NCBI GenBank assembly: GCA_035578905.1
Contig: JAQJVL010000278.1
Span: 985,963 to 1,049,962 of the forward strand
DNA length: 64,000 nucleotides
Reading direction: 5' to 3'
Source of the DNA: Stictocephala bisonia
Taxonomy: Eukaryota > Arthropoda > Insecta > Hemiptera > Membracidae
The notes below the pieces were generated by a model that was not told the DNA's origin, ran no database searches, and saw only the letters and a program-made list of their open reading frames with translations. The position numbers and the translations under genes are program-made. Of this stretch, positions 12,401 to 27,400 are shown piece after piece. The number at the start of each line of letters is the position of its first letter. Position 1 is the first letter of the stretch.

Positions 12401-15400
12401 TTTAACAGGCATATATTGTAATTGACGTATCAAGAGGATAGAGTTGTCAGGGCTTTATACTTTCTGCTACCCACATAACTGTAGTAGTCATTAAAGTGGT
12501 TTTGTTACACGCTTTTTTACTTTTTTGTAAAAAGTTCTTGAATATACTGAATATGCATATGTGACAATTAGTTTTATGAATGCTATCAACTAGATTGTGT
12601 CTGGCCTCAACGATAAATAACAGTTTATTTTACGATGGATATTGTTTGGTCTTTGATAAGCATGATTCAAGTAAGCCAGCTGTCTTCTTTTTTGTTAAGT
12701 ACTTTGTACATCCTTTATGTAGTTAATTAAGTCACTTCGTATGCTGTGACAGCAGATTTAGGAACTGATCTATTTCTATATAGACATGTGAGTTTCCTTT
12801 GATGTCTGTACTTGCGCTTAACTCTTTATGGCATTGACTTTTATTTCCTATCACATGAGCTATTGCAAAAGTTAATCTACAAACATGCGTATGTATTAAT
12901 GTAAGCAAGATATCACTAGTGCAATAGAGTGTTGTCCCCATATTTGGCGGTTGTTGACATCTTACTTGTGTAAGGTACAAGGAGAGACCCTCACTATCCA
13001 ACCTTTATCGATTGAAGTATTTTGTTCATTACATGTATAACATTAACCCTTTGGCTCCCAGACATTTGTTAGAAAATGTCCCAAATATCCATTTGAGGAT
13101 TTAGCTTTTTTGCAGGGTTTTGTTATAAAAATTATAAAAAACAATCTTCATTTTGTTTTACTTCCAAGACACTTCTTTATCTATAAAAAAATTATTATCA
13201 TGCCATATAACATGTTAACATTTTACAGTCATACGTATATATACCAACATTTTAGAACATTTTTAGACTTCAAAATTTTTTTAATACATAAAAAAATACT
13301 TTGTTAGATATACACATAATATAATTTAAAATTATATCTTATCTGATTTAAACAATTTAAATTTCAACATAAAATTGCCCACTAATAAAAGAGTTAAATA
13401 ATTTTTTATTGATATTTACAATTGAGATTTCCTGTTAAATTCCACATGATTTTTACTTATTTTATATAGTTACAAAATGTATTGGCTTAAATGATAATTA
13501 AAATGAAAGGTTTTCATATTTTAATCAATGTCATGTATTAGCATGAAGATTTAGACCAATTTACGATTTTTAAATACCTAATTTTCTTTTCAGATATAGT
13601 ATGATATACTAATTTTCTTTTCAACCTTTTTGTGATATACTACTAAAGTCTGATTTTATGGACATTAGGAGTGAAAGGGCTACTAAACATGTTCTGTCTA
13701 ACAAGACTGAGGGCACAATATGAACGAGACGGTCCAAAGTGTTAAGTCTTTTAAATTTAAATAAAACCCTTATGAAAATGTTAATTGTTGAACATCGCGT
13801 TCTTTCTTTTTCCATACATGATATGCTAAAAAAAGGTATTGTACTCCAGTTTGAACTTCTCTTAGACCAAAATTGTTCAGGTGACAAGAGTATATCCATG
13901 TAATTAGTTCGGTCTCTTTAGTGTAGTTTTATTAGGACTCTTGCATTTAATAACTCTGTATAAAAGTGAGTCTTGTTTGTTTTTTCCATGTTTGAGAGGA
14001 TCATACATTTTACATACCTTCATTTCTGGATAGTGTTTTGTGCAGAGAAAAATCTCAATAGCGTCAGATTTAAAATGAATTAAAAGTTGTACAATTTATT
14101 TTGAGCATTGATCCATTTTAATTTCTTTCTTTAAACTTGAGATTATTTGTATTTGGTATTGTTTGACTTACTATGTGAAGTTTTAGTTAATCCAGTGTAT
14201 CATAAATCAGATGGATCTGCTCTTGGCTTGACCATTCTAGCAAGAGATTTGATATTATTTCATTCAGGTATGAAATTATGTTTTGTGAGGGAAGAATACA
14301 TAGTTGAATTTTTATTGAGATTCTGCTTTTTAATTTGTTAATATCTCTTTTTATCTTTTTCGCAAGTGTGGCATAGCTCTTCTGTGCTGCCTCTTTTGAC
14401 CTGTTATATGTGAATCTACTGCTCTTATCTACTTAGTCATGTGATGTCAAATTATATCCCATGATGCCACTACCTTCCTTACGTTAAACAATTATTTAGT
14501 AGCCTATATTTTACATTATTTGTCTTACATTTACTGTATATCTTAACGTAGTTAGATGTTGAGAAATATTGAATGATCTGACTTATATTAAATATACAAT
14601 ATAAATGTTCAATTTACTAACCAAAATTTACATGAGTGAATTTTACTCATAGTAAAGCAATGTGACTGGAGCATACACAGTTCAGATATAATAACACTAG
14701 GGGAGTTGTGGGCAATGATTGTGTACTGTAATGTAATTGATTTTACTTTTCAGGCAAATACTTGATACAAAATATGGGCTCAAAAGATGGCAGATAGGAG
14801 AAATAGCTTCAAAAATAGGTCAACTTTATTACCATTACTAGTAAGTATTTTTCTTCTACTTTTGAAGTGTAGTTTTAAAAAATGATAGATTTATTTTATG
14901 CACAAGTTCATGATTTTATTTTATTACATAAAAATAAAGCCAGTATTTATGTCATAATTGATGTTATCATTATATATTAGGTTACTAAACTTTAAACCTA
15001 AAAAGATGTGGTACCCTCTAAACTTTACTATCATCAAACTACATATCAAAATAGTTTCACTAGTTCATTTGAGTCCATTATACAAAATAACCACTTCAGT
15101 TTGTGCTTTGTAAAATTAATTAAGGATGTGTGTCTATTTTAAACATTTAAAATACTTAATAGTCAACGTTCCATCAAATGTGTTAACCTGAAAACAATAT
15201 AGTTCATTTCCAGTTTTCACCTTTCTAACATTAAATGATTTAACCTCAAAGATTTGAACATTGAGCAATTCAATTAGGGCCTATCTTATATAAAGACCAG
15301 TCACCAGGTTCACCGAACATGTGGTCACTGAGGCGCTATGGCTGCTTCATTAACTAATATCTTTAGTGTCGCTCCAAGGATTTTGCCCTCAGATGTGTTG

Positions 15401-18400
15401 GTGATAAGTTTATTCTGCAGACAACATTACTTGTCTAAGCTAAAGGTCAGTCAGCTGGTCCAAAGTACATGTAGCTAGTGAGACATCATCACTGCCTCAC
15501 TGAACATATTCATGTTGTTGGCAGCTAGTCTTTGGAATAACATTCACTTTAATCTAGATAACAACGGTTCATATGAATAGAAGGAGGAGTTTATATGAAA
15601 TAAAAGTGAACATAAAAATTAATTAATAATAATAGTATGGTAAAATGTAATAAAAGTACATTGATAGTTATGGATATAGATATTTTATTTACATCTAAAA
15701 ATAAGTTATTTTTACTCATTAGTAAATATGTTCAGGCATATTTACTAATAAATTTTCAAAATTACAAATCAATTGGTCGGTATCGTAGTTGGTTCAATCC
15801 CAGCTGTTAAAGGTTCTCAGTTCGATACCAATCAGAGTCAATACATTTTGAGAAGGATCAGCTGATAATCACCGGCTGTTCATTTGTCATTGGGCTATTA
15901 ATTAATGACACTTTCTAAGGAATAGTCGGCCATAGTTTGTAACACTGACTACATTCGTTCATCTACACTCATCACACTCATTCGAAATCCATATTCGCCC
16001 ATATCTTGACGATCGGCGTCTTATGAATAAACAAATAAATAAATAAAATATAAAATAAAAAAGCATATATGCAGAGTTACACAAACTTCACCAAATGTTC
16101 GTATATATTTGTAACATACTTGACTGGCAATCATAATAATCAATTACTACTAGCATTTAAAATGCCAAAAGGTTAGTTATGTCATAGAGCACTAGTTCAG
16201 CATTTAATATGATAGAAGAGACAGTGCATCAGGAAACTTAACATTTATAATGTAGGTCCACTACACAAACACAAAACTATAAAACATTTAATGGTCTGTA
16301 AAATCAGCTATCATATAAGTGCTTGAATGATACTTATTAATTAACAATTATCAGTGGATAGGTAATTGAAAAGGGGTTTCACAGAATACAAGCCCATAAG
16401 TATTAAGTTTTTTGCTGGTCGAGGGATGAGATAAAGGACTGTCTGAGGTTAGATCATGAGGGTAATTGGGCTGGTATCATTGTTCTGAATTTAAACTACT
16501 GGAACATGCTACAAGAAATTGGCTAGGTTTGTGGATATGTCTCTCTGACAAACCAAAACAGTTTGCCAAATCATGGTTCATCCTTAATTATCTGATCCTA
16601 ACTATCCAATTGATCATAAGTATGACCACTTATACATTTTTCAAACTTTAATAAAAAAAAACATACAACAATTGTCCTATTTATCACTCAGCTCCTTTGT
16701 TTATAACTTCCACCACTTCTAAACTTGCAAGATAACTGTGACTCCATAAACTTATTTTACCAACACCAGTACAACCACTGCCTGCTTAATATATTATTCT
16801 TACTGCTGCACACTCTGTAAATGATTTTTTTGCAATAGACATGATTGCTAAGTTTAAAATACTGGAATCCATCTCTGCTCAAGCCTTTTTCAAGACATAA
16901 ATGCTGAACAGTGTAGCATCACAAAAATAATTGAGCCACTCTTGAACTATTCCAGCAGTTCCCAACTCACAAAATTGGAACTAGCACATCAATGGATAAC
17001 ACAATTGTATAATCCTCCCTATCACAACATCTCATAGACTTTTATCCAATCTTTCATTTACAGGAATCTTACACTCTTCATAATATATATAGTAATATTA
17101 TGTTTTATTGTAAGTAATACGTAAAAAACCTATTCTACCAACTAGTGACAAAATTGTCACTCAAACAACCTCACTTCAAACACCTGAAAAAGATTTTTCA
17201 AAAATGATGATTCAAAAATTGTGCACCTTATTGTATTATATATGTTGTGTTTAAGTTTAATGGACATATCTTTAGAAATAAGTTTTCTGAGTCTTATTCA
17301 ATAAATTTTACTACTCATTGCATTAAAATAGTACTCTTTACATGCTGAATTTATTCATATTTTAAAAGTAAAATTGCAGTTTAAACGGTCCTTTTTTTGA
17401 AAAATTAAGTGTTCTACGAGAGATAGTATTTGTGCTATTTGTTAACAAAAGTAATTGATTTACTTGCATAAACTAAACATATTTTCTATAACGGGAAGGA
17501 AGGCAATCGTTTTATCTTTACCTTTTATTTTTATTTCGCTAATTTCAAATTATTAAAAATGTTCTCTAATCTTTGTGGTCTTCATACAGAATTGTGTTTT
17601 CCCCTCTGAGGAAATCACTCAAATAGATCAATATACTACAAATCTATAAATATTAATCTATTTCTATAGATTAATAGTAGTTTAATATATTTAAAACTGA
17701 CAGGCCATTTGTTATCCACGTATATTTTGAAAAAAAGGTGAAGAGTGTAATCCATATTCTATTTGAGTAAACTTCTGTATGTAATCCTCAATGCACAAAA
17801 GATAATCTATGAGAGTTTTCACTTTTGTCAAAATCAATTGATAGAACTTATTCACTACTATAAAGTCTTTATTACTCTGCTGTTTTCATAACACTGAAAA
17901 TAAATAATTCTCATTGTTTTCCTAGCATGTTAGCTTTATTTTTAATAGTTATTGATAATTTACAGATTATTAGGAGCAAAAAATTTTATAAGTTCTCATG
18001 CTTAAATTTATTAGCCTAAATACAGTGAACATTTTAAGTTTACTATACAAATGTTATAAATACTGTAGATCTAAGAGGTTTGGGCAGGTAAAATATTATT
18101 GTTTGTTACTTAATTTTGTCACAAATAAAAAATAAGTTATTGTTGTTTGAAAATATATATTAAAGAAAAAAAATTCTATGTTTTAATTAAACATATAATT
18201 ATATTTATTTTAATAGCTTGGCTATATTTAATTTTAAAAATTCCAAAACTTGTTAATCCTAGAACTGGCAGTTACATTTTCTGTAGTGGTGGGCCTTTTT
18301 TAGGCACTTTGCAAGGGTCTTATAAAAAATTCAAATATAATCCGAATGAAATAATTTTACCTCCATCGTATTCCCTAAATCCCATATAATATTGATGTAT

Positions 18401-21400
18401 AACAAGTAAAAATCTAATATTAAAAAAACTTTTATTGATGTTCAAAAAATTTTTTTTTTTTTTTTTGCTATTTCAATTTTGAAAGTGGTGGGGGACCATG
18501 CTGTAAACTCATAAAAATAATAAAGTGACATAAATCTGAAAATAACCAAAAGTTTCAAAATGTCTAGTTTTCAAAAATATAATATTTATTATTATTAAAA
18601 TCACAAATATATTCTACACCATCATAAATCCTCAAGAGTGTAAAAATTGCAAATTTCAGAGTGTTGCGCAAGTAGCACTAAAAATGTCATAAAACAATAT
18701 GTAAAATTGATAAAACTAAATGTTATGTGTAATAAAATATTCTGTAAAATATGAAGAACATGAACATTTTACTTTATGTCATTTTGAGCTAAGGAGAATA
18801 TGTCCAATAAATGAAAAATGTAGTCTATGTTACTAGGTAAGTTAAATCACTAGACCTATCATGTTAGTTGAATAATTTACACAACACATCAAATAATAAC
18901 TTAGATTTACAACACACGAACTAAAATAAACAATACATAACATAATACAGTAAAAATAAACATATTTCAATTACTAATAATGTAAACAACAAACTAATGC
19001 AATTTCCACTGGTTCAAAGCAGCTGACACGCGGGCTCAGATTGACAGTCTGAAATCTCAGCTGTTCGACTGGCAATGTTTTTTTATAATAATGTTATGTT
19101 ATTCACCAATGTTCCAAAGGCATAAAAGTTACAACTAATAAAGTTGACTCTTTTAAAACATAATGATATGATTTATAACACAATTTAATATTTTTTTATA
19201 AATAATAAAACTGCTTGAAAAAAATATATTTTGACCGTCGATAATCAACGATTGCCACTACACAAACAACTTTTGATCGTCGAAAATCGACGTTTGCGCC
19301 TTTTAGAGTTAAAATCTCTATACTTAGTGGAATTGTGATTTTTTTGTTTTGTTATTTTTTTGCCAAACCCTTTGCATTGTTCTTCTTATTTTCAAAGTGA
19401 CCATCCTGAATGTCTCAACATGTGGTGTGGTCCTAACAGGATTAGTCTCTAAAGTTAGTCCATTTTATCATTTACTTTATAAGCACACACATAGATTTCT
19501 CATCCAACCCTAAAATGTTCTATCTCAAACTATCAGCTGTTTTGTTCATTACGGTGTCCCATATGAATGTAATTCAGTTTAAACCAGCTGTAGCAGCAGA
19601 CCTCACTAACTAACTAAATTACAGGCACAAATAAATATCCCTAATACATGTGGTATCTTTATGGAAGTAATAATATAATCTAGGGTTTAATCCGGTAGTT
19701 TCAGAATTGTGAAAGGGATGGCCTGGTTAATGCCCAGTTTGTCTTATGTTGGTCTGTTAAAATAAGTTACAGAACTAGTGAAAAAGTTCATATGTTTACT
19801 AAATTCCACTTTTCCATATGAAAAATGTTCATAATTGGTTGTTACTAAATTCTAAGAAAAAAATCAGGCCTAGACGAGAGCAATGTAGACTTACACCTCA
19901 TTCTTTCCTAGTAACCTTAAAAATAAATATATTAATTTTTAAATAACTAACACTTTTTTACGTTATACTTGCTGTTCACTGTAACTATATGACAATACTG
20001 TTTATAATTATTTTATATTGTTTCTATAACCTTGTTACAGCTTAAGAACCAGTGAAACAAACTATCTAAATGAAGCTTACTCATTCTACTCGGCGATCAG
20101 AGGCCGAGCTTACTACTCACGAGCAGCAAAAGAAGATAGGTATGGGTAAGATGAATACATTAAGATTTTGCTCTCTGCTATAAATAGCTAATTTCTTATT
20201 TCTATTTTTAGCTTTGATAAATGATCATTTGCTTGCTTTTTTAATGAAAACTAAAAGTTATCTTAAATATTTGTGTGATTTTTTGTATTATTGTTCATGA
20301 AACAAAGTGTACCTTAAGTAACTGAAGCACATAATAATTTTATGAATATTTAAAAAATTTTGGATGAAACAAAATATGTTATTATGAGCTTCGTTTTTTT
20401 TCTTTTTTCAATTGTCTAAAAAAGATGAGGTATACAAAAACAATTACTGTTTGAATTAAAATGCCTGCTCAAACATTTTATAAAGCATGGCCATTTAATG
20501 TTTAAATCTTGTATTTGTTTATAAACCTCTAAATATTGAAATATCATGATAGAGTATTTAAAAAAAAAAGAATTAACACTATGCAATGATTTACTATATA
20601 AATGAGAAAGTGCATGTGTGCATTGGAACATGAATGTAATGCAAGTTTTCCATTCATGTTCAATCTTGCATGTTCACTTTCCACAGATTAAGGTTAAATG
20701 TTTTGTTATGGAAAGTCTGGAAGAAATGAAAATTTATAGTGAGATGCAACATTTCAGAATAATTTAACTCTACTAGTGGCAGGCTTTTATTAGGGGTTGC
20801 GCGAGAGGTTTTTACTAAAAATAAATAAAAATATAAACAATAAAGTATATGTATTTTGTTACAAACGTTTCTTTTCAGTATTAAATGGTGAACAGTAATT
20901 TTTTGTTTAAAATTAACTATTACTTTCTATATGTGTATTTTTAAAATTTCATATATGAAAAATATAAAAAATGTTCTAAAATATGGTTGAGACAATGCCT
21001 ATAAAATTTACTTCTATCACGTTTTTGCAAAATCCGAGATAGCCAACAGATTTTAAATGTTGTCTAGTTTTTGAAAATTTATAACATTTTGGGTATACCT
21101 ATAAGTAAATTGAAGTTATCTTAGAAAAACTAAACATATGTACTTTCCCTATAGCTTTTAGGTCTCGCGTAAGAGTTTTTCCCATAAATAAAAAGAAAAA
21201 TAAATGTTAAAAGTATGTATATATTGTTATACATATTTCTCTTCAGAAAAACATAGAGAACATCAGTATTTGATTCGAAACTACTGATATAAAATATAAT
21301 ACTTTTTACAAAATTAATAAATATTTGTGTAAACAATTTATAAAATGTTCCTACTTAAGAAATGGTTACTGTTCCGTGTTTTTAGACTCAGTAGAAAAGA

Positions 21401-24400
21401 TGCTACTCGTGCAATAAATTGTAAATGTTATAGAATATATGAAAATATATAGTTTCATTATGATTATGTAAACCCATACAAAAGTCATAAGAAAAATAAC
21501 TTAACCATAGCGAAAATTTAATATTTTTAGTTGAGGTATTTACAGTAAATACCCATTGAAAATACTCGTTGAAACATGTTCACCTCATTAGTTTTATTAT
21601 ATTACAACATATAAGATTTGTTATATTGATTGAATAAACTATATACTGTACATTGAAAAAATTAAAATAAAAATTCATTTTTTATTTGAGTCAATCAAGA
21701 AATAATAATAAAGTAATCACATAACAATACTAATGTTTGTAAAAAATATCTTAACACAACACTGATTTAAATCTAAAATCAAAACATATCAAGCATATTA
21801 ATATATATGATTTGTAAACAAATAACTCAATTTGGTGTCAAACATTATGGTGTGAACACAGAAAATTACCGTGTTTGGTATCACTCCATTCCAATACCGA
21901 AACGGTTAAGTCATAGGACATGTGACATCTAGTCATAAGCTATAATCTTACATTTCTAGTAACACTTTGATTGCGTTGCTACGATACCGCTATGCATTTT
22001 AATAAAATAATTACTCCAGACGCATCCAGGTGACGGCTAGCCGCCACTTGCCACCAGTAAAGTTAAATTGCATTTATAACTTATACAGGATTCTTAAATG
22101 AGATAGGATGAGAGTGCATGCTGAAAATTACCTAGCTTCGCATAGAAGGAATAGAGTTTTGAAGAAGAAAATTTATTCAACTTATGAACTTATTCCCCTC
22201 CTCCCAACTGATATACTTGTTAAATCATTGTTTAATTGTAGCTCTTCTATTCTGTTGAAAAAAAATTGATTGTTGATCAAACCAGTTTTAAGTGGAATGT
22301 TTAAGATCTTAGAGATTATCAAAATTATAACACTTAGGGTTTTCTTTAGAAATAGCATAAAGTAGTTCGGATCTGATTGAAAAAGCTAGATCAGGGGAAT
22401 AGGTGGATGTTCAACCAATTGGAAAAGTAAGGCATTCAATTTGGAGCCACTGCTCAGAGCTTAATTGTAATTACTTCTTATAATTACTTTGTTGAGATTA
22501 TCAGGCTTAAAACTGAATTGCATAGATTATAATCATTAATATTTTAACATATTCTTCATTATTAACAATTACAATGTTACCTCTTGAAAAAATATTACCT
22601 TCTTTTCTCTTATTTAATATACATTATTATTTAATTTATAATTCAAACCCAGTATTTGTTATAAGTAAGCACTTAAGGACACATAAAATATGTAAGAGAA
22701 ATGTGAGAAAAAACTTATTTATGAACTTGGCTTTTTCATAACTTATTTATGATAAGAAATGAAGTCTGACGTACTGTTGTGAGTTGCATGATTTGTCATA
22801 AGACAATTCGTGTTATGTATTCAACAAACATTTTTCTATAAGGAAAAGACTACTAACAGAGTCCAAAAACCTCATTCCAATTTACCGCTTTAGAAATGTT
22901 ACCATTGAAATAGAAAGAATAAAATCACTATACAGCAAGCGGTTTTCATCGTTTGATATTACATCCTTTGTGATATCATTTTGATTTTGTATTATTTGAT
23001 AAAACAACAGTTTTTAATTTCTTTTTAAATGTAACCAAGGGTTTCATTACATTATTTCTATCTTCTTACAAACCAAAACACAGCTACAATTTTATTAAAA
23101 TACAATCTTTCTTAAAGATTTTTATCAGTAATTTGCTTAAAATTTCCTTTTATGCATATAAAGCTTAGGTAATATTTACTGTTTTTATTGAAAATCTTTA
23201 CAGTTTACAAATAATATACAGTATATGTGACACCATTATAGTTGTTAAAAGAGAAAAGTTAAATATAAATGTTTAAGAACCAAATTATTTTTATAACATA
23301 TGAGGGATATATGAGGTAATCCAGGAATATAGAGACTCAAGTATTTCTTTTTAAATATCTTCTTTCATGGAGAATAAATTTCTTAAGCATATTCCAAATG
23401 ATTTAAAATCAGGAAGTGGGTTGAAATTTAACAAACTCTTAAAGGAGTACTTAATAAACAAAGCACTGTACTCGTTAAAGGAAGTTTCCATTTCCTTTAT
23501 CATAAAATAAATTTCAGTAAGTAAGTTGGAAAACCTTTTCATTCAGGTTCATGAAAACATGAATTTGATACATATACATATTATACTATAGTGATGTTAC
23601 AACATAAAATGTTGGTTCCTGTTAGTTAAGAATTATTGTGGACATTATATGTTGTACCTCATGTGCATAAAAAAATAATTTGGACTATGACTATAGCCAA
23701 AAATGAATTATTCTTTGTTAAATAAGTTTTGACAGTTCATACTTTTGAGATTTGAATATAGATGGTTTTACATTATCTCGTATATTTTAATGACTGACTG
23801 ATGTTAAGTAATAACCGTTGATGTTCTTAAATAAAAATTGTTAGTGAACAATAATTGTCTCTACTTTAATTATATTCCAATTTATACAGTAGACTCCCGA
23901 TTATCCATGGGTGGATCAACCACGTTGCGGATCAACCACGATCATGGAAAAAAAAAATTAAAGCACATAATAGTATACAGTTTATGCAATGATATTATTA
24001 TGATAGAAATAATGATAGTAATTTGATTTGTAATCAAAATTTAACTTACAATTACAGATTGATAATGATTACTGGATGATCGAAATGTCTCTTGATATGT
24101 AATATATGATATATAACATTTGAAATTATTATCAATCAAATCATTATCATTATTTCCGCTCTTCAACATTATTTTCGAAACTTGTAGAGTAGTTGTTTGC
24201 AATGTACTTTGCCTGCCACTGATGAGTCACGTCAGGCGTGGCGGTGGCACAATGTATTGTTTTGAGTTCACTGCCGTCTGCCACTGTGAGTCAGTTGTAT
24301 ACAGTAGTCAGTGCAGTGTGGAAGTGCTTATCGACTAATTTACAAGATGGATAAATGGAAAATCCATTAAGGGGGAACAAGACACATCATCGTATGATAT

Positions 24401-27400
24401 TATGGTGATACGAAAAATTCGTGCAAGCATTGTAAGAAAAGAGTCTAGCGCTTAGAATCAAAAATCTATAAAAGACTTCTTTCCAACCCAACAATAAAAG
24501 GGTTTGTTTAACTTTCACTAAAATGTTGTTATGTGATTCAAATGATACTTAATTAAATGTTTGTACTGTACTACTGTATTTTAATTCTTTATTTTTAAAC
24601 CTAAACTCATAGTAAAGCCTAATTTAAGGCTCTGTTTTTTTTCAGAGTTGATTTTAGTCATTGCAATTTTAGGCTATTTTTGGATTATCCATGATTTTGA
24701 TTATCCATGAAGGGTCAGCCAATCATTATCATGGATAATCGGGAGTCCTCTGTATATAGTAAATCTAAATAGTAATCTTATCTCTGTTTGTTTTAGGTCT
24801 GATCTTATGGTAAAAAAGCTTAGATACTACGCAAGATTCATTGTGGTATGTTTGTTGCTCAAAAAGATGAAATTAGTACGAGATCTTGTTATGGTAAGGG
24901 AACTATTATATTTCTTACAATACAGATTTAATATCATTAATTAATAATTTTAAGATATTAATAAAATTGGATAAAATTATAACTAAGAGATTTGTAAGTT
25001 ATAAATAAAGTAATTTTCATTGTGTTTAGCTCATCACAAAAAGTCCTGTAAGCTGTAAAATAAAAGAAGTTCCTTTCATGTTTTCTCAACAAGAGAAAGT
25101 AGAGTTCATTGTTTGTTTTACTTTGATAATATTAAACATATAAACAGAACTGCTTACAGAACATAGCCAAATAAAAGTAAACCAACCTCTTGTTTCTAAA
25201 TGTCAATGTCTTTCTGCTGGTAAACTCCAAAAATCAATTTGTTTTGCACAAATAAATATCTCAGTTTTAGAACTTTCATGGGGTTTTCAACTCTAGAACA
25301 CTACCGTTATTTAATATACCCTAATCACTACCAATGTGTAAATTTTGAGCGCAAGAAATATTTTTTTAAATTGGTCTTTCAGGTCTTTATATGCAGTCTG
25401 AACATATTTTACATTGGTGTTCACCACATATACGGGTGTTTATTACACACGTACAGTGGTACTGACCCACCCTTCCACCCCTACATGTACAGTGGTACTG
25501 ACTCACCCACCCGCCCCTACACGTACAGTGGCATTGACCCACCCGCCCACCCATACACGTACAGAGGTTTTGTTCCATTAAATTAAATACTCTGAGGGGA
25601 AAAAATCATAGAATTTTTCGGGACATATTTATTAATTATCTTTTTATATTTTACTATTTATACTTTTTCACAAATAAGGGGCTGAAAACCCAGCAAGATT
25701 AAACCCACTGACCCACGCACCCGCCTCTACACGTACAGTGGTACTGACCCACCCGCCCGCCCCTACACGTACAGTGGTATTGACCCACTCTTCCGCCCCT
25801 ACAAGTACAGTGGTACTGACCCATCCTTCCGCTCCTACATGTACAGTGGTACTGACTCACCCACCCGCCCCTACACGTACAGTGGTATTGACCCACGCGC
25901 CCGCCCCTACACGTACAGTGGTACTGACCCACCCACCCGCCCCTACAAGTACAGTGGTACTGACTCACCCACCCGCCCCTACAAGTACAGTGGTACTGAC
26001 CCATCCTTCCGCTCCTACATGTACAGTGGTACTGACCCACGCGCCCGCCCCTACACGTACAGTGGTATTGACCCACTCTTCCGCCCCTACACGTACAGTG
26101 GTACTGACCCACCCTTCCACCCCTACATGTACAGTGGTACTGACTCACCCACCCGCCCCTACACATACAGTGTTACTGACTCACCCACCCACCCCTACAC
26201 CTACAGTGGTATTGACCCACCCGCCCACCCCTACACGTACAGTGGTACTGACCCACCCTTCCGCCCCTACAAGTACAGTGTACTGACCCATCCTTCCGCT
26301 CCTACATGTACAGTGGTACTGACTCACCCACCCACCCCTACACGTACAGTGGTACTGACCCACGCGCCCGCCCCTACACGTACAGTGGTACTGACCCACC
26401 CGCCCGCCCCTACACGTACAGTGGTATTGACCCACTCTTCCGCCCCTAAGAGTACAGTGGTACTGACCCATCCTTCCGCTCCTACATGTACAGTGGTACT
26501 GACCCACCCGCCCGCCCCTACACGCACAGTGGTATTGACCCACTCTTCCGCCCCTACACGTACAGTGGTACTGACCCACCCTTCCACCCCTACATGTACA
26601 GTGGTACTGACTCACCCACCCGCCCCTACACGTACAGTGTTACTGACTCACCCACCCACCCCTACACGTACAGTGGTACTGACCCACGCGCCCGCCCCTA
26701 CACGTACAGTGGTACTGACCCACCCGCCCGCCCCTACACGTACAGTGGTATTGACCCACTCTTCCGCCCCTACAAGTACAGTGGTACTGACCCATCCTTC
26801 CGCTCCTACACGTACAGTGGTACTGTACTGACCCACACGGCCCCCCCCCCCCACGTACTCGTACAGTGGTACTGACCCACGCGCCCGTCCCTACACGTAA
26901 AGTGGTACTGACCCACCCGCCCGTCCCTACACGTACAGTTGAAGTGACCCACCCACCCACCCATACACATACATTAGTATCGACCCACCCATACACATTC
27001 ATTGGTATCGACACCCATACACGTACAGTGGTATTGACCCACCCGCCCACCCACACACGTACAGTGGTATTTCTACAAGGGCAGTAGGTGATGGTCATCC
27101 TACAAAAAAGAAACCTTGTTATATTTTGATGCATATTAATTTTATTGAGTACTATTTTATGATAAAATACAGTTACACAAGAGTATGCCTAGTTTTAAGT
27201 TACCAGTACTCAAAATAAAATGTTCACAAATTAGTAAATTTAGATAATGTACAGTAATTAACTAAAAATACATTCACCAGCGTTTCTTGTAGTCACAAAA
27301 TGAACAGTATTTTCAAAGTCCTTGTTCATTGACCACTGCTGGTTGTTGATGCTGCCCTAAAACATTGTCAATACGTGTTTCAAGTCTACTGATAAGTTTG

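Noticed and set aside
18147..18389. 80-codon frame in intron 3
   Set aside because: It is hydrophobic and Lys-rich by AT bias, with no family match or other support.
19232..19299. Short duplicated CGTCGA-type words as a transposon end
   Set aside because: Two short diverged copies only; no partner end was found.
25738..27134. Long open frames with 12-residue repeats (for example VLTHPPAPTRTV, RGGRVGQYHCTC), up to 330 codons, on both strands
   Set aside because: They come from the 36-base period of the minisatellite, are open in several frames at once, lie in an intron and have no independent start, domain or splice evidence.
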